Shown one piece after another: positions 22,329-28,846 of a DNA stretch of 31,007 nt. This DNA is from a virus. The position numbers were made by a program, and so were the translations under genes. The stretch lies in the IMG/VR virus record IMGVR_UViG_3300044624_001231, positions 1-31,007 of that record. One strand, given 5' to 3'. How positions within the stretch are numbered: position 1 is the stretch's first letter; each line of letters opens with the position of its first letter. The notes under the pieces are model-generated. The model did not search any database and was not told the DNA's origin. It worked only from the letters and a program-made list of their open reading frames with translations.

Positions 22329-22336
22329 GCTAAATA
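22329..22336 (+). promoter_or_regulatory. Late-promoter-like motif GCTAAATA
   Basis: Shares TAAATA with the late consensus. It lies 43 nt before the small abundant-looking protein gene; the leader that follows contains a GCGC-AAAAA-GCGC mini-hairpin (22343-22355) and an AAGGA ribosome site. Confidence 0.4.
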
Positions 22337-22379
22337 ATTACAGCGCAAAAAGCGCAGAAACTTAGATAAGGAAAATAAA

Positions 22380-22763
22380 ATGGCAGGCGTAGTAAAAGTA
22401 AATGGCGATATGGGTGCATCAGCAGTTGCAAACTTCTTTGGTGGTTCAAAGATCGCTTTCTTCGGAATGGTAGTAAAGAATGGTTCAGCTCAGGCTGTTG
22501 ACATGAGCGGTGAAGGCGGCGTAAACGAAGCCTGGACTGCAATTTACAATGCAATTTCCACAAAGGCAACTCCAGTACTATTCCAGTATGAGAGCGGTAG
22601 CTCAGGTGCTGCAAGCTGGGGTATTGAAATAGACGGTGCTGGCTGGACTGCTGGCGATCTACAGACAGCTATCCGCGCACTTGGTACAACAGTAGGCGCA
22701 AACAACGTTGACGTTTCAGGTACAACTGTAACTAACGTTGGTTTCAAGCTAGCTGCTTCATAA
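22380..22763 (+). CDS. Small conserved protein, probable abundant virion component
   Basis: 127 residues starting MAGVVKVNGDMGASAVANFF. It is rich in glycine, alanine, serine and valine, with alternating beta-type stretches (KIAFFGMVVKN) and a VGANNVDVSGTTVTNVGFKL end that I recognise from small proteins conserved in marine T4-like phages. No signal peptide or enzyme motif. It is a one-gene unit: late-like motif, AAGGA ribosome site 8-9 nt before the ATG, and a strong terminator after the stop. Codons are richer in C and G than in flanking genes and 4 of 5 lysines are AAG, as expected for high expression. A capsid or tail decoration role is plausible but not proven. Confidence 0.65.
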   Translation: MAGVVKVNGDMGASAVANFFGGSKIAFFGMVVKNGSAQAVDMSGEGGVNEAWTAIYNAISTKATPVLFQYESGSSGAASWGIEIDGAGWTAGDLQTAIRALGTTVGANNVDVSGTTVTNVGFKLAAS

Positions 22764-22783
22764 TAGCTAAAACATAACTTAAG

Positions 22784-22814
22784 AAAGCTGCATATATACT
22801 ATGCAGCTTTTTTT
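22784..22814 (+). terminator. Rho-independent terminator abutting the next start codon
   Basis: AAAGCTGCAT (22784-22793) pairs with ATGCAGCTTT (22801-22810) around ATATACT, followed by a T tract to 22814. The ATG of the next gene begins at 22815. Confidence 0.92.
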
Positions 22815-23261
22815 ATGACTAAACATTTACTATCGAAATACAGAGATCCAAGAATTCAACAATATGAGTTAAAAAAATTAACTCCTATGGATTTGCATTC
22901 TGATAATCGTTGGCAAACTAGGGATTTACCAAGTGTAGTTACAAACGGCTTATGGTATCCAATAGCATTGTATAAGGTTACACCAGAATGGTGGCACGGT
23001 CCTTTTACTAAATGGAGACCAAAAGTTAACAATTATATAGATCCTATAGTAAACGAAGATGGTTTAATTTGGGCTGTAAAAATGGGCAGTAATAGATATC
23101 AGTGTGCCGTTCATTTAGGTTATGACACAATAGATGCTATAATGTTTGATCATCCTGATGATTGCGTAAAATTAACTGTTTGGTTTAGAGAATGCGATCC
23201 TTTAAATAATAAAAACGCTCCAGCGTATAATGGAGCATACGAGTATAAAAATGTTATATAG
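22815..23261 (+). CDS. ParB/Srx-like domain protein
   Basis: 148 residues. After a charged N-terminus, LPSVVTNGLWYPIALYKV and then LIWAVKMGSNRYQCAVHLGY with TIDAIMFDH reproduce the layout of the ParB/sulfiredoxin-like N-terminal domain: G-x-x-x-P-I, a V-x-x-G-x-x-R core and an A-x-x-L-G-Y helix end. In phages such domains occur in nucleases, methyltransferase partners and kinase-like proteins. The ATG touches the T tract of a terminator and has no ribosome site, so expression probably needs readthrough or the next Met (residue 25). The partner is unknown. Confidence 0.6.
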   Translation: MTKHLLSKYRDPRIQQYELKKLTPMDLHSDNRWQTRDLPSVVTNGLWYPIALYKVTPEWWHGPFTKWRPKVNNYIDPIVNEDGLIWAVKMGSNRYQCAVHLGYDTIDAIMFDHPDDCVKLTVWFRECDPLNNKNAPAYNGAYEYKNVI

Positions 23262-23667
23262 ACACTTGTTATGGACTACAATAGATATTACACAAACTAA
23301 TGTGAGAACTAAAACCAACGTTAATGACTGGAGTTTGCAGCGAAACCAACAGAGAAACTTAGATACTCTTATCCAAACAATTGGGTTACGTAGTCAACCG
23401 AATAACATATATGTTAAAAAGCTACTTGAAGAACATCCATTAGAATATGTGTTAGGAACAAATTTACCTGAATTGTGTGATATTTGGTCTATGGAATTTG
23501 ATATAGAGCATGAAAATGCTTTTGGTAAAGACTGCGATTTACTCTTAAAAGATTTAAATTATGTTCCCATAATAAACGGCCTAACCGAAACACAACCTGC
23601 ATTTCCGCCCGTATTTCAAACATCAGGAACGTTTAAAAACGTTAGTATTATATTTTGCCCCAAATAA
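23251..23667 (+). CDS. Hypothetical phage protein
   Basis: 138 residues from the ATG at 23251; an in-frame ATG at 23230 would add seven residues inside the previous gene. The sequence has a conserved-looking core, QRNQQRNLDTLIQTIGLRSQ and then PLEYVLGTNLPELCDIWSME, with two cysteines and no membrane segment. I know related sequences only as hypothetical proteins of marine phages. It overlaps the ParB-like gene by 11 bases and ends exactly at the late promoter motif at 23668. Confidence 0.6.
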   Translation: MLYRHLLWTTIDITQTNVRTKTNVNDWSLQRNQQRNLDTLIQTIGLRSQPNNIYVKKLLEEHPLEYVLGTNLPELCDIWSMEFDIEHENAFGKDCDLLLKDLNYVPIINGLTETQPAFPPVFQTSGTFKNVSIIFCPK

Positions 23668-23675
23668 TATAAATA
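23668..23675 (+). promoter_or_regulatory. T4-type late promoter TATAAATA
   Basis: Perfect match to the T4 late consensus, placed immediately after a stop codon and 73 nt before the coiled-coil/TM protein gene. The transcript would begin just before or within the hairpin at 23679-23694. Confidence 0.6.
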
Positions 23676-23678
23676 TTT

Positions 23679-23694
23679 TGTGTTGAAAAACACA
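23679..23694 (+). other. Hairpin at the 5' end of the late transcript
   Basis: TGTGTT (23679-23684) pairs with AACACA (23689-23694) around a GAAA tetraloop. It begins 3 nt after the late promoter motif. It lacks a T tract long enough to be a terminator, so it may instead protect the 5' end. Confidence 0.5.
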
Positions 23695-23748
23695 TTTGGC
23701 ATAATATAGGCACCCATCAACTATTAAATTCAACTAAAAAGGGGTAGA

Positions 23749-24039
23749 ATGTCCTTGTCGATTGAAAAACAAAGCCTAGAAGCACACGTGGATTTGTGTG
23801 CAGAGAGGTATGCTGGTTTGAAGGATGATTTAGCAACAATGTCTGACCGCATTGAAAAGCTAGAGGAAGGCATGACTAAGCGTATGGATAAGCTTGAGTC
23901 AAGCGTTACCGAAATCAAAGATATATTAACTAAGAAGGAAACAAGCGCACTTCGTAGTTTAATTACTATTGGTTTAGCTATCATTGCTAGTTTAATTGGT
24001 ACTGTTGGTGGTTTAGTTTGGTACGTAGTTACTCACTAA
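23749..24039 (+). CDS. Coiled-coil protein with C-terminal transmembrane segment
   Basis: 96 residues. Residues about 10-62 are a charged helix with heptad-like spacing (YAGLKDDLATMSDRIEKLEE, RMDKLESSVTEIKDIL), followed at 69-93 by one hydrophobic span (RSLITIGLAIIASLIGTV, GGLVWYVV). The layout matches XhlA-like/holin-associated proteins, a cytoplasmic coiled coil anchored by a single span. AAGGGG about 6 nt before the ATG is a good ribosome site, and a perfect late promoter lies upstream, fitting lysis timing. No endolysin is in the window. Lysis function is an inference from layout; a virion membrane-contact protein is the main alternative. Confidence 0.7.
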   Translation: MSLSIEKQSLEAHVDLCAERYAGLKDDLATMSDRIEKLEEGMTKRMDKLESSVTEIKDILTKKETSALRSLITIGLAIIASLIGTVGGLVWYVVTH

Positions 24040-24263
24040 TGAGTAAACGTATTTTTATTTTTTCTAATGTTTCGGTTTTTGTTTCTGATGCTATGTTAGA
24101 AATGTTAGAGTACATAGATTCTAACATTGAAATTAAGTTTAATTCTGTTGATGCTCCACAAAAGAAGTTGCTAAAAGAAATGCACGAGCGTAACTTATTA
24201 CTCAGACAGAGGAAAAACAATGAAGTTAGCTACAAAGTTAGACCAAACATCAATTGGCGATAA
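24039..24263 (+). CDS. Small hypothetical protein
   Basis: 74 residues. The ATG shares the A of the previous stop (TAATG), which implies coupled translation; an upstream in-frame GTG inside the TM gene is rejected. The first half is hydrophobic-alternating (KRIFIFSNVSVFVSDAML), the second charged and helical (PQKKLLKEMHERNLLLRQRK). It overlaps the next gene by 44 bases in another frame. No family recognised. Confidence 0.55.
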   Translation: MSKRIFIFSNVSVFVSDAMLEMLEYIDSNIEIKFNSVDAPQKKLLKEMHERNLLLRQRKNNEVSYKVRPNINWR

Positions 24264-24681
24264 GTTAAATTATGTTATTCAAACAACCATTCCTACCATC
24301 ACTTTTCCTATAATTTCTAAAGGCAGTAATTGGATTCGTGTAAATGATATTTTAATTACTGAAAAGAATGAAAGATACAACATAACTCGTAAAGGCATTT
24401 TTCTAGCTGATTTTGCCAAACGTTCATGGGCAACAGCATATGCCGTTGCTTTTTATCAAGGCGATTTTACTAGTTGTGTTATGCTAAAAACATATGGTGC
24501 TAAATTAGATAAATATCTAGAAGAAATTGAGCGTTATAGCTACCATTTAGGATTAGCTAGAGAAAACAACAATTTTTCTAGAGAAAATATTATATCTGAT
24601 CGCTTAAGTAGGACTTTAAGCGAATATACGTTTATTATGGACGAGATTTCTCCTTTAATTAAAAGTCAATCAGATGTATAA
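24220..24681 (+). CDS. Conserved hypothetical phage protein
   Basis: 153 residues, starting at an ATG 8 nt behind AGAGGAAA. The N-terminal half seems beta-rich (LNYVIQTTIPTITFPIISKG), with GIFLADFAKRSWATAYAVAF in the middle; the C-terminal half is a charged helical hairpin (KYLEEIERYSYHLGLARENN, then LSRTLSEYTFIMDEI). No enzyme or membrane signature. It starts within the last 44 bases of the gene before and its TAA lies inside the TATAAATA late promoter of the next gene. Function unknown. Confidence 0.65.
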   Translation: MKLATKLDQTSIGDKLNYVIQTTIPTITFPIISKGSNWIRVNDILITEKNERYNITRKGIFLADFAKRSWATAYAVAFYQGDFTSCVMLKTYGAKLDKYLEEIERYSYHLGLARENNNFSRENIISDRLSRTLSEYTFIMDEISPLIKSQSDV

Positions 24682-24684
24682 ATA
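24677..24684 (+). promoter_or_regulatory. T4-type late promoter TATAAATA
   Basis: Perfect late consensus overlapping the stop codon of the upstream gene, 24 nt before the acidic prohead-core-like gene, whose TTAGGA ribosome site lies within the short leader. Confidence 0.65.
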
Positions 24685-24708
24685 AGTCATATAGTTAGGA
24701 ATAACAGA

Positions 24709-25677
24709 ATGAAGCTTTCAGATATTGAAAAAACAAATAGCACTACAATGAATAAGAAAATGCATGAAAAGTTAGGTTGGAACCTTAATTTAAATGCTAT
24801 GACTGTTGAATCAGCAGTAAAGATGATGGAAAGTATTGATAAGAAATTATCAGGTGTACGTTCTAGTCACAAGTTACACGAAAGCCAAAAAAACCCAAAT
24901 TATGTTGGTATGCTTATGGCTAAACAAATCCTTGAAAGTTATGTAACTGAAGCAAAGTTATCAGTTTCAGATAATGCTAAACCAGACTATATTGATATCG
25001 ATGGTGACGGCGACAAAAAAGAGCCAATGAAGAAAGCTGCTAAAGATAAGACAGCAAAGAAGATTGGCGAAGCAGCTAAGTCAACAGCTCAACAACAAGC
25101 CGCAGGCGCTGCACTAGCAGCAAAGCGCGGTGAAGGTAAAGCTAAAGGCGCATCAAAAGAAATGATGGGCATGAGCAAGAAGGAACTTGAAAAGTATGCA
25201 GGAACAAAGCATAAGGGACTTCCAAAGCATGTTAGCGAATCACGTCGTCGTTTAAATGAAGACGAACTTGGTCAAGCCCAAGCTATGCTTGCTGCTAAGG
25301 ACATGGTTGATTCAATGCAGGACATGATTGAAGATCTAAGCAAGATGCTTAACGAACAGCTTCCTCCACTAACTGATAGTATCCGCACTGCAATTGGTAG
25401 CGCAGAAGCTGACAGCTTTAAGGCAGCAGCAAGTTCAACTCTTAGCTCATTACTAACATCTGTTCAATCAAGCAGAGAAGCAATGGATCAAGCAGTGCGT
25501 ACACTTAGTGGTGAACCAGGTGCTGTAACTGTACCAGGCAGCGATATGGGTGCTCCAGACCTTGGTGCTCCAGACCTTGGCGGCGACGAAATGGATCTTC
25601 CAGATGCAGAAGACGATTTTGCTGCTAGCGATGCTGCTGTTGGTGGTGATTTACCACTTGGTCGTGAAAAGAGATAA
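24709..25677 (+). CDS. Acidic helical late protein, possible prohead-core/virion protein
   Basis: 322 residues of strongly helical, low-aromatic composition. A lysine/alanine-rich middle (KKAAKDKTAKKIGEAAKS) follows a D-rich loop DYIDIDGDGDKKEPM at about 92-106, which resembles a calcium-binding D-x-D-x-D-G loop. The latter half is a long helix (AQAMLAAKDMVDSMQDMIED), and the tail is proline/aspartate-rich with two identical GAPDL units. The KPDYIDIDGDGD pattern recurs in marine T4-like phage virion proteins of unknown role. Late promoter and TTAGGA upstream suggest abundant late expression; codons are GC-richer toward the 3' end. A scaffold or internal-core role is inference from composition. 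Confidence 0.6.
   Translation: MKLSDIEKTNSTTMNKKMHEKLGWNLNLNAMTVESAVKMMESIDKKLSGVRSSHKLHESQKNPNYVGMLMAKQILESYVTEAKLSVSDNAKPDYIDIDGDGDKKEPMKKAAKDKTAKKIGEAAKSTAQQQAAGAALAAKRGEGKAKGASKEMMGMSKKELEKYAGTKHKGLPKHVSESRRRLNEDELGQAQAMLAAKDMVDSMQDMIEDLSKMLNEQLPPLTDSIRTAIGSAEADSFKAAASSTLSSLLTSVQSSREAMDQAVRTLSGEPGAVTVPGSDMGAPDLGAPDLGGDEMDLPDAEDDFAASDAAVGGDLPLGREKR
25549..25578 (+). repeat. 15-bp tandem repeat, two copies
   Basis: GGTGCTCCAGACCTT occurs twice without a gap, encoding GAPDL-GAPDL in the acidic tail of the core-like protein. Likely a slippage duplication tolerated in a disordered region. Confidence 0.9.
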
Positions 25678-25682
25678 TTTAA

Positions 25683-26036
25683 ATGCGTTTGTTTGAGATT
25701 GCCCCAACTAGACCTGAAGGTCCAGAGCCAGCACTAATGGCTATCCTTAGTTACCTAAAAGGTAAAGGCGATCAAAGATCAAGCGGCGTACGAGTTCCAA
25801 TGTCCAGCATTGAAGCGTTAATGCAAAATGCTGGACAATCTATTACATACGGTGAATTAGAAAGTTTAAGACAAAAAAATCAAACAATACAAAATCTAAT
25901 TAAAAGTATGAATCAAGATGAAATAATTATTAATACACAGAGCAATGATGAAGTAAGCGACAATCCAGAATTTCAACCTGGAGATGAACAAGATGTTGCT
26001 ATGATGGCTAAAAGAGCTGCTACACGTAACGATTAG
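25683..26036 (+). CDS. Small hypothetical late protein
   Basis: 117 residues beginning MRLFEIAPTRPEGPEP. The central part is helical (LMAILSYLKGKGDQRSSGVR, SIEALMQNAGQSITYGELES) and the tail acidic and polar (DNPEFQPGDEQDVAMMAKRA). No catalytic or membrane signature. It follows the core-like gene after 5 bases, so it is expected to be on the same late transcript. Function unknown. Confidence 0.65.
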   Translation: MRLFEIAPTRPEGPEPALMAILSYLKGKGDQRSSGVRVPMSSIEALMQNAGQSITYGELESLRQKNQTIQNLIKSMNQDEIIINTQSNDEVSDNPEFQPGDEQDVAMMAKRAATRND

Positions 26037-26038
26037 TA

Positions 26039-26067
26039 TTGCGTATTTGAATTAAATTCACTACAAT
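26039..26067 (+). promoter_or_regulatory. Promoter of the PD-(D/E)XK nuclease gene, near-leaderless spacing
   Basis: TTGCGT (26039-26044), 17-nt spacer, TACAAT (26062-26067). The nuclease ATG at 26074 is 6 nt past the -10 box, where transcription would begin. Confidence 0.55.
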
Positions 26068-26073
26068 TAAACA

Positions 26074-26760
26074 ATGTTATTAAAATCAAATTATGAATAT
26101 CCTAGTATTAAAAGGATGCAAAGTGATATTGGCCGACAGTATCTAACACCTGATGGTGCAAGAGTTCCAAGTGTTACTACTGTACTTGATAAAACAAAGC
26201 CATTTGAAAAAGTTCAAGCACTAAATGAATGGCGTAACAGAGTTGGTCATGCCCAAGCAGCAGAAATTACAAAAAATGCTGCAAGCCGCGGCACAATTAT
26301 GCACAAGCGTTTAGAAGAATATATTGCAGGGGAAATGAAGCCGTCTGGGTCAAATGTTGTTCATGCACAAGCTGCAAAAATGGCCGATGCAATCATTGAA
26401 CAATACATTAAACCAAACGTTACAGAGATATGGGGCAGTGAAGTAAATTTATACTATACAGGATTATACGCAGGTACTACTGATTGTGTAGGTGTATGGA
26501 AAAATCAATCTGCTATTATAGACTTTAAACAAACTAATAAACCTAAAAAGCGAGAATGGATTGAAGATTACTTTTTGCAGCTCAGTGCCTATGCTCATGC
26601 TCATAATCACATTTATGGAACAGACATAAAACAAGGTGTAATTCTTATGTGTTCGGGTGAGTTAGAAACACAATTATTTGAATTAAATCTAGAAGAATTT
26701 GACAAATACAGCGATCTTTGGTGGAGACGGGTTGAGCAATATCATCTAAGCATAACATAA
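26074..26760 (+). CDS. PD-(D/E)XK nuclease (Cas4/RecB-like exonuclease)
   Basis: 228 residues. Motifs of the RecB/Cas4-type nuclease core appear in order: RGTIMHKRLE (His77), Glu123 in WGSEVNLYYTG, GTTDCVG with Asp137, and AIIDFKQTNK with Asp150 and Lys152 as the D-x-K pair. A conserved C-terminal helix QLSAYAHAHN follows, where RecB-type nucleases place Q-L-x-x-Y. No Fe-S cysteine cluster of Cas4 is present. It should process DNA ends during recombination-dependent replication or host-DNA degradation. It has its own sigma70-type promoter among late genes. Confidence 0.85.
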   Translation: MLLKSNYEYPSIKRMQSDIGRQYLTPDGARVPSVTTVLDKTKPFEKVQALNEWRNRVGHAQAAEITKNAASRGTIMHKRLEEYIAGEMKPSGSNVVHAQAAKMADAIIEQYIKPNVTEIWGSEVNLYYTGLYAGTTDCVGVWKNQSAIIDFKQTNKPKKREWIEDYFLQLSAYAHAHNHIYGTDIKQGVILMCSGELETQLFELNLEEFDKYSDLWWRRVEQYHLSIT

Positions 26761-26763
26761 ATA
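26756..26763 (+). promoter_or_regulatory. Late promoter CATAAATA
   Basis: Seven of eight bases match TATAAATA. It overlaps the nuclease stop codon and lies 23 nt before the tail spike ATG, with TAGGAT as ribosome site in between. Confidence 0.55.
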
Positions 26764-26786
26764 GTAGCATATAGTAGGATAAAGAT

Positions 26787-28373
26787 ATGCCAATAATTAG
26801 TATTAGTAAAATTCAGCATAGATATGGGTTAAACGAAAATTTACCCCAACTTTCAGCAGCAGAATTTGGTTGGGCTATAGATCAAAGAAGATTGTTTATT
26901 GGTAACGGACCTACTAGTGAGGGCGCCCCAAGCATTGGTAACACTGAAATTTTAACTCAGTACAGTAATTTGTTGGAAGTTGCTGAAAATTCTTATTCAT
27001 ATAAAGATTTAGCTGTAGGTTACGAAGCGATAACTGGTCAAAGTTTATCAGCACCAACTACTCGTAGCTTACAAGAAAAATTAGATGATTTTGCTAATGT
27101 TAGAGATTATGGCGCAGTAGGCAATGGTATCGCAGATGATACTGCTGCAATTAACCGCGCATTATCGGATTTGTACACAAGAGACGCAGGCGTAGCTGTT
27201 AGACGAGTATTATATTTTCCAGCAGGTAATTATCTTGTAAGTGATGCAATTACAATTCCTCCTTACGCTACGTTGCAAGGCGAAGGCAAGAACTGCACAA
27301 TTATTACAGCAACTGATAACTCGGCTGCGTGTGTTGCTAGGATAGCAGATAGTAAAATGCAAGTTGGAGCAGGAGTTGGATCTAACGGAGCAACATTGCC
27401 GGTATATATTGCAGTTAATGATCTAACTTTTAATGCAGGAAACCTTGCTATTGATGTGTTCATGATTGACGCAACAAAGTATGCTAGCTTTCAAAGAGTT
27501 GGATTTGACGGCGGCGCAACAACTACACCAACTGTTTCAGGTTCACAATTAGCTGCATTACAAATTTTTAGCACCGCAGTTAATCATTCGAAAAATATTA
27601 TTTTTAACGAATGTGAATTTTCAAATACAAACTATGCTGTTATTGTCGATGATGACATGGAAAATGTTGTGTTCGATAGATGTACATTTAAAAAACTTTA
27701 TTTAGGTTTTAAAATTGGTGAAGATACAACTGGAGCCGGGTCAAGTGTATATGGCCCAAGAGGCATGAGAATTACTAATAATTTGTTTGATGAAATTTAT
27801 AATTCTGCATTAGTAAATTATTTAAATGCTAAAGTTACTAGTGCATTTAATACCTATCTAGATGTTGGTAACCAAGTTGTTTCTAATCCAACATATCCAG
27901 TAATTATTTTTAGCGGAAACGGAAGTGCCAGCATTTGCGATACATTTGCAAGAACTGATTTAGAAAACGCAACATCTCCAAGAATTTCTTATAATGCAAC
28001 TAAGACATTTTATGTTGACCCTGACTTAGGTCTTTTTGTTGGTAAAAAACAAATTGAGTCAGGAAGTGTAGTTACATTAACTGATAATACTAGTTCTGCA
28101 ACAGTAACTGGTATTACATTTAACGTTTCGCAAAAGTCTCAAAAAATAAATTATATAGCAACTCGTGGAACAGGAGTACGAAATGGTACTCTTGAAATTA
28201 CCGCAACTGCAACCGGTATCACTTATAGTGATACATTTACTGAAAACGGTGTTGATATTGGTTTAACATTATCAGCAATTGTATCAGGTTCTGATGTAAT
28301 AGTACGTTATATAACAACTAGCACGGGTTCCAATGCCTCACTTGCATATAGCGTGGATCGCAATTTAGTTTGA
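26787..28373 (+). CDS. Tail spike/fiber with pectate-lyase-type beta-helix
   Basis: 528 residues. The N-terminal ~60 residues (MPIISISKIQHRYG, then AAEFGWAIDQRRLFIGNGP) are the particle-binding module widespread in myovirus fibers and baseplate proteins. Residues 105-122 (VRDYGAVGNGIADDTAAI) begin a pectate-lyase-3-type right-handed beta-helix that runs to about 390, with repeated N-rich turns (KNIIFNECEF, ENVVFDRCTF). The end is a beta-sandwich-like region with T/S/V repeats. The spike should bind and perhaps cleave a host surface glycan. Catalytic carboxylates cannot be assigned by eye. Late promoter upstream; overlaps the next gene by four bases. Confidence 0.88.
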   Translation: MPIISISKIQHRYGLNENLPQLSAAEFGWAIDQRRLFIGNGPTSEGAPSIGNTEILTQYSNLLEVAENSYSYKDLAVGYEAITGQSLSAPTTRSLQEKLDDFANVRDYGAVGNGIADDTAAINRALSDLYTRDAGVAVRRVLYFPAGNYLVSDAITIPPYATLQGEGKNCTIITATDNSAACVARIADSKMQVGAGVGSNGATLPVYIAVNDLTFNAGNLAIDVFMIDATKYASFQRVGFDGGATTTPTVSGSQLAALQIFSTAVNHSKNIIFNECEFSNTNYAVIVDDDMENVVFDRCTFKKLYLGFKIGEDTTGAGSSVYGPRGMRITNNLFDEIYNSALVNYLNAKVTSAFNTYLDVGNQVVSNPTYPVIIFSGNGSASICDTFARTDLENATSPRISYNATKTFYVDPDLGLFVGKKQIESGSVVTLTDNTSSATVTGITFNVSQKSQKINYIATRGTGVRNGTLEITATATGITYSDTFTENGVDIGLTLSAIVSGSDVIVRYITTSTGSNASLAYSVDRNLV

Positions 28374-28822
28374 TTTGGCACGACATTAGTTGTCGAGATC
28401 GTATTTTAAAATGGCGAGAATGGCGTAATAGCCTTGCGCCATTAACGTTTGACGAGTGCTTAAAAGAAGTAGCAGTAGCTTGGGCCAAAGCTCCTTTAGT
28501 TAATCACTACTTAACTCCAGATGACATCAATGAATGGCCTAACCCGTGGCATTTAATTAACGATAACATTTATTGTGATTTAGGTATTGCATTGGGTATG
28601 TTTTATAGTATTGCATTATGCGATAATCCTAACATTAGCGATAATATACGCATAGAAATTTACAAGTCAGTAGATGGATGGATTAATTTATGCTCAATTG
28701 ATCAAGGATTATACATGCTTAATTGGGCACCACGATCTGTAGTAAATATCTCCACGCTTCCTAATTTAGGAAATCCAATTTTTGTTTATTCAAAAATTGA
28801 CCTAGTAAACAAGTTAAATTAA
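28370..28822 (+). CDS. Small conserved protein following the tail spike
   Basis: 150 residues from a TTG at 28370 that shares bases with the spike stop (TTGA); the first internal Met is at about residue 77, far too late, so a TTG start is the only sensible choice. The sequence is tryptophan-rich at the front (IWHDISCRDRILKWREWRNS) with a conserved-looking DDINEWPNPWHLINDNIYCD block, recalling small proteins that follow tail fibers in marine myoviruses. They may help spike folding or attachment; this is by position only. No enzymatic motif. Confidence 0.65.
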   Translation: MIWHDISCRDRILKWREWRNSLAPLTFDECLKEVAVAWAKAPLVNHYLTPDDINEWPNPWHLINDNIYCDLGIALGMFYSIALCDNPNISDNIRIEIYKSVDGWINLCSIDQGLYMLNWAPRSVVNISTLPNLGNPIFVYSKIDLVNKLN

Positions 28823-28846
28823 ACTGTTAATATTAAAGGACATTCT

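Noticed and set aside
22330-22614. 94-codon minus-strand open frame, arginine/leucine/histidine-rich
   Set aside because: Antisense to the small abundant-looking protein and its promoter; composition artefact.
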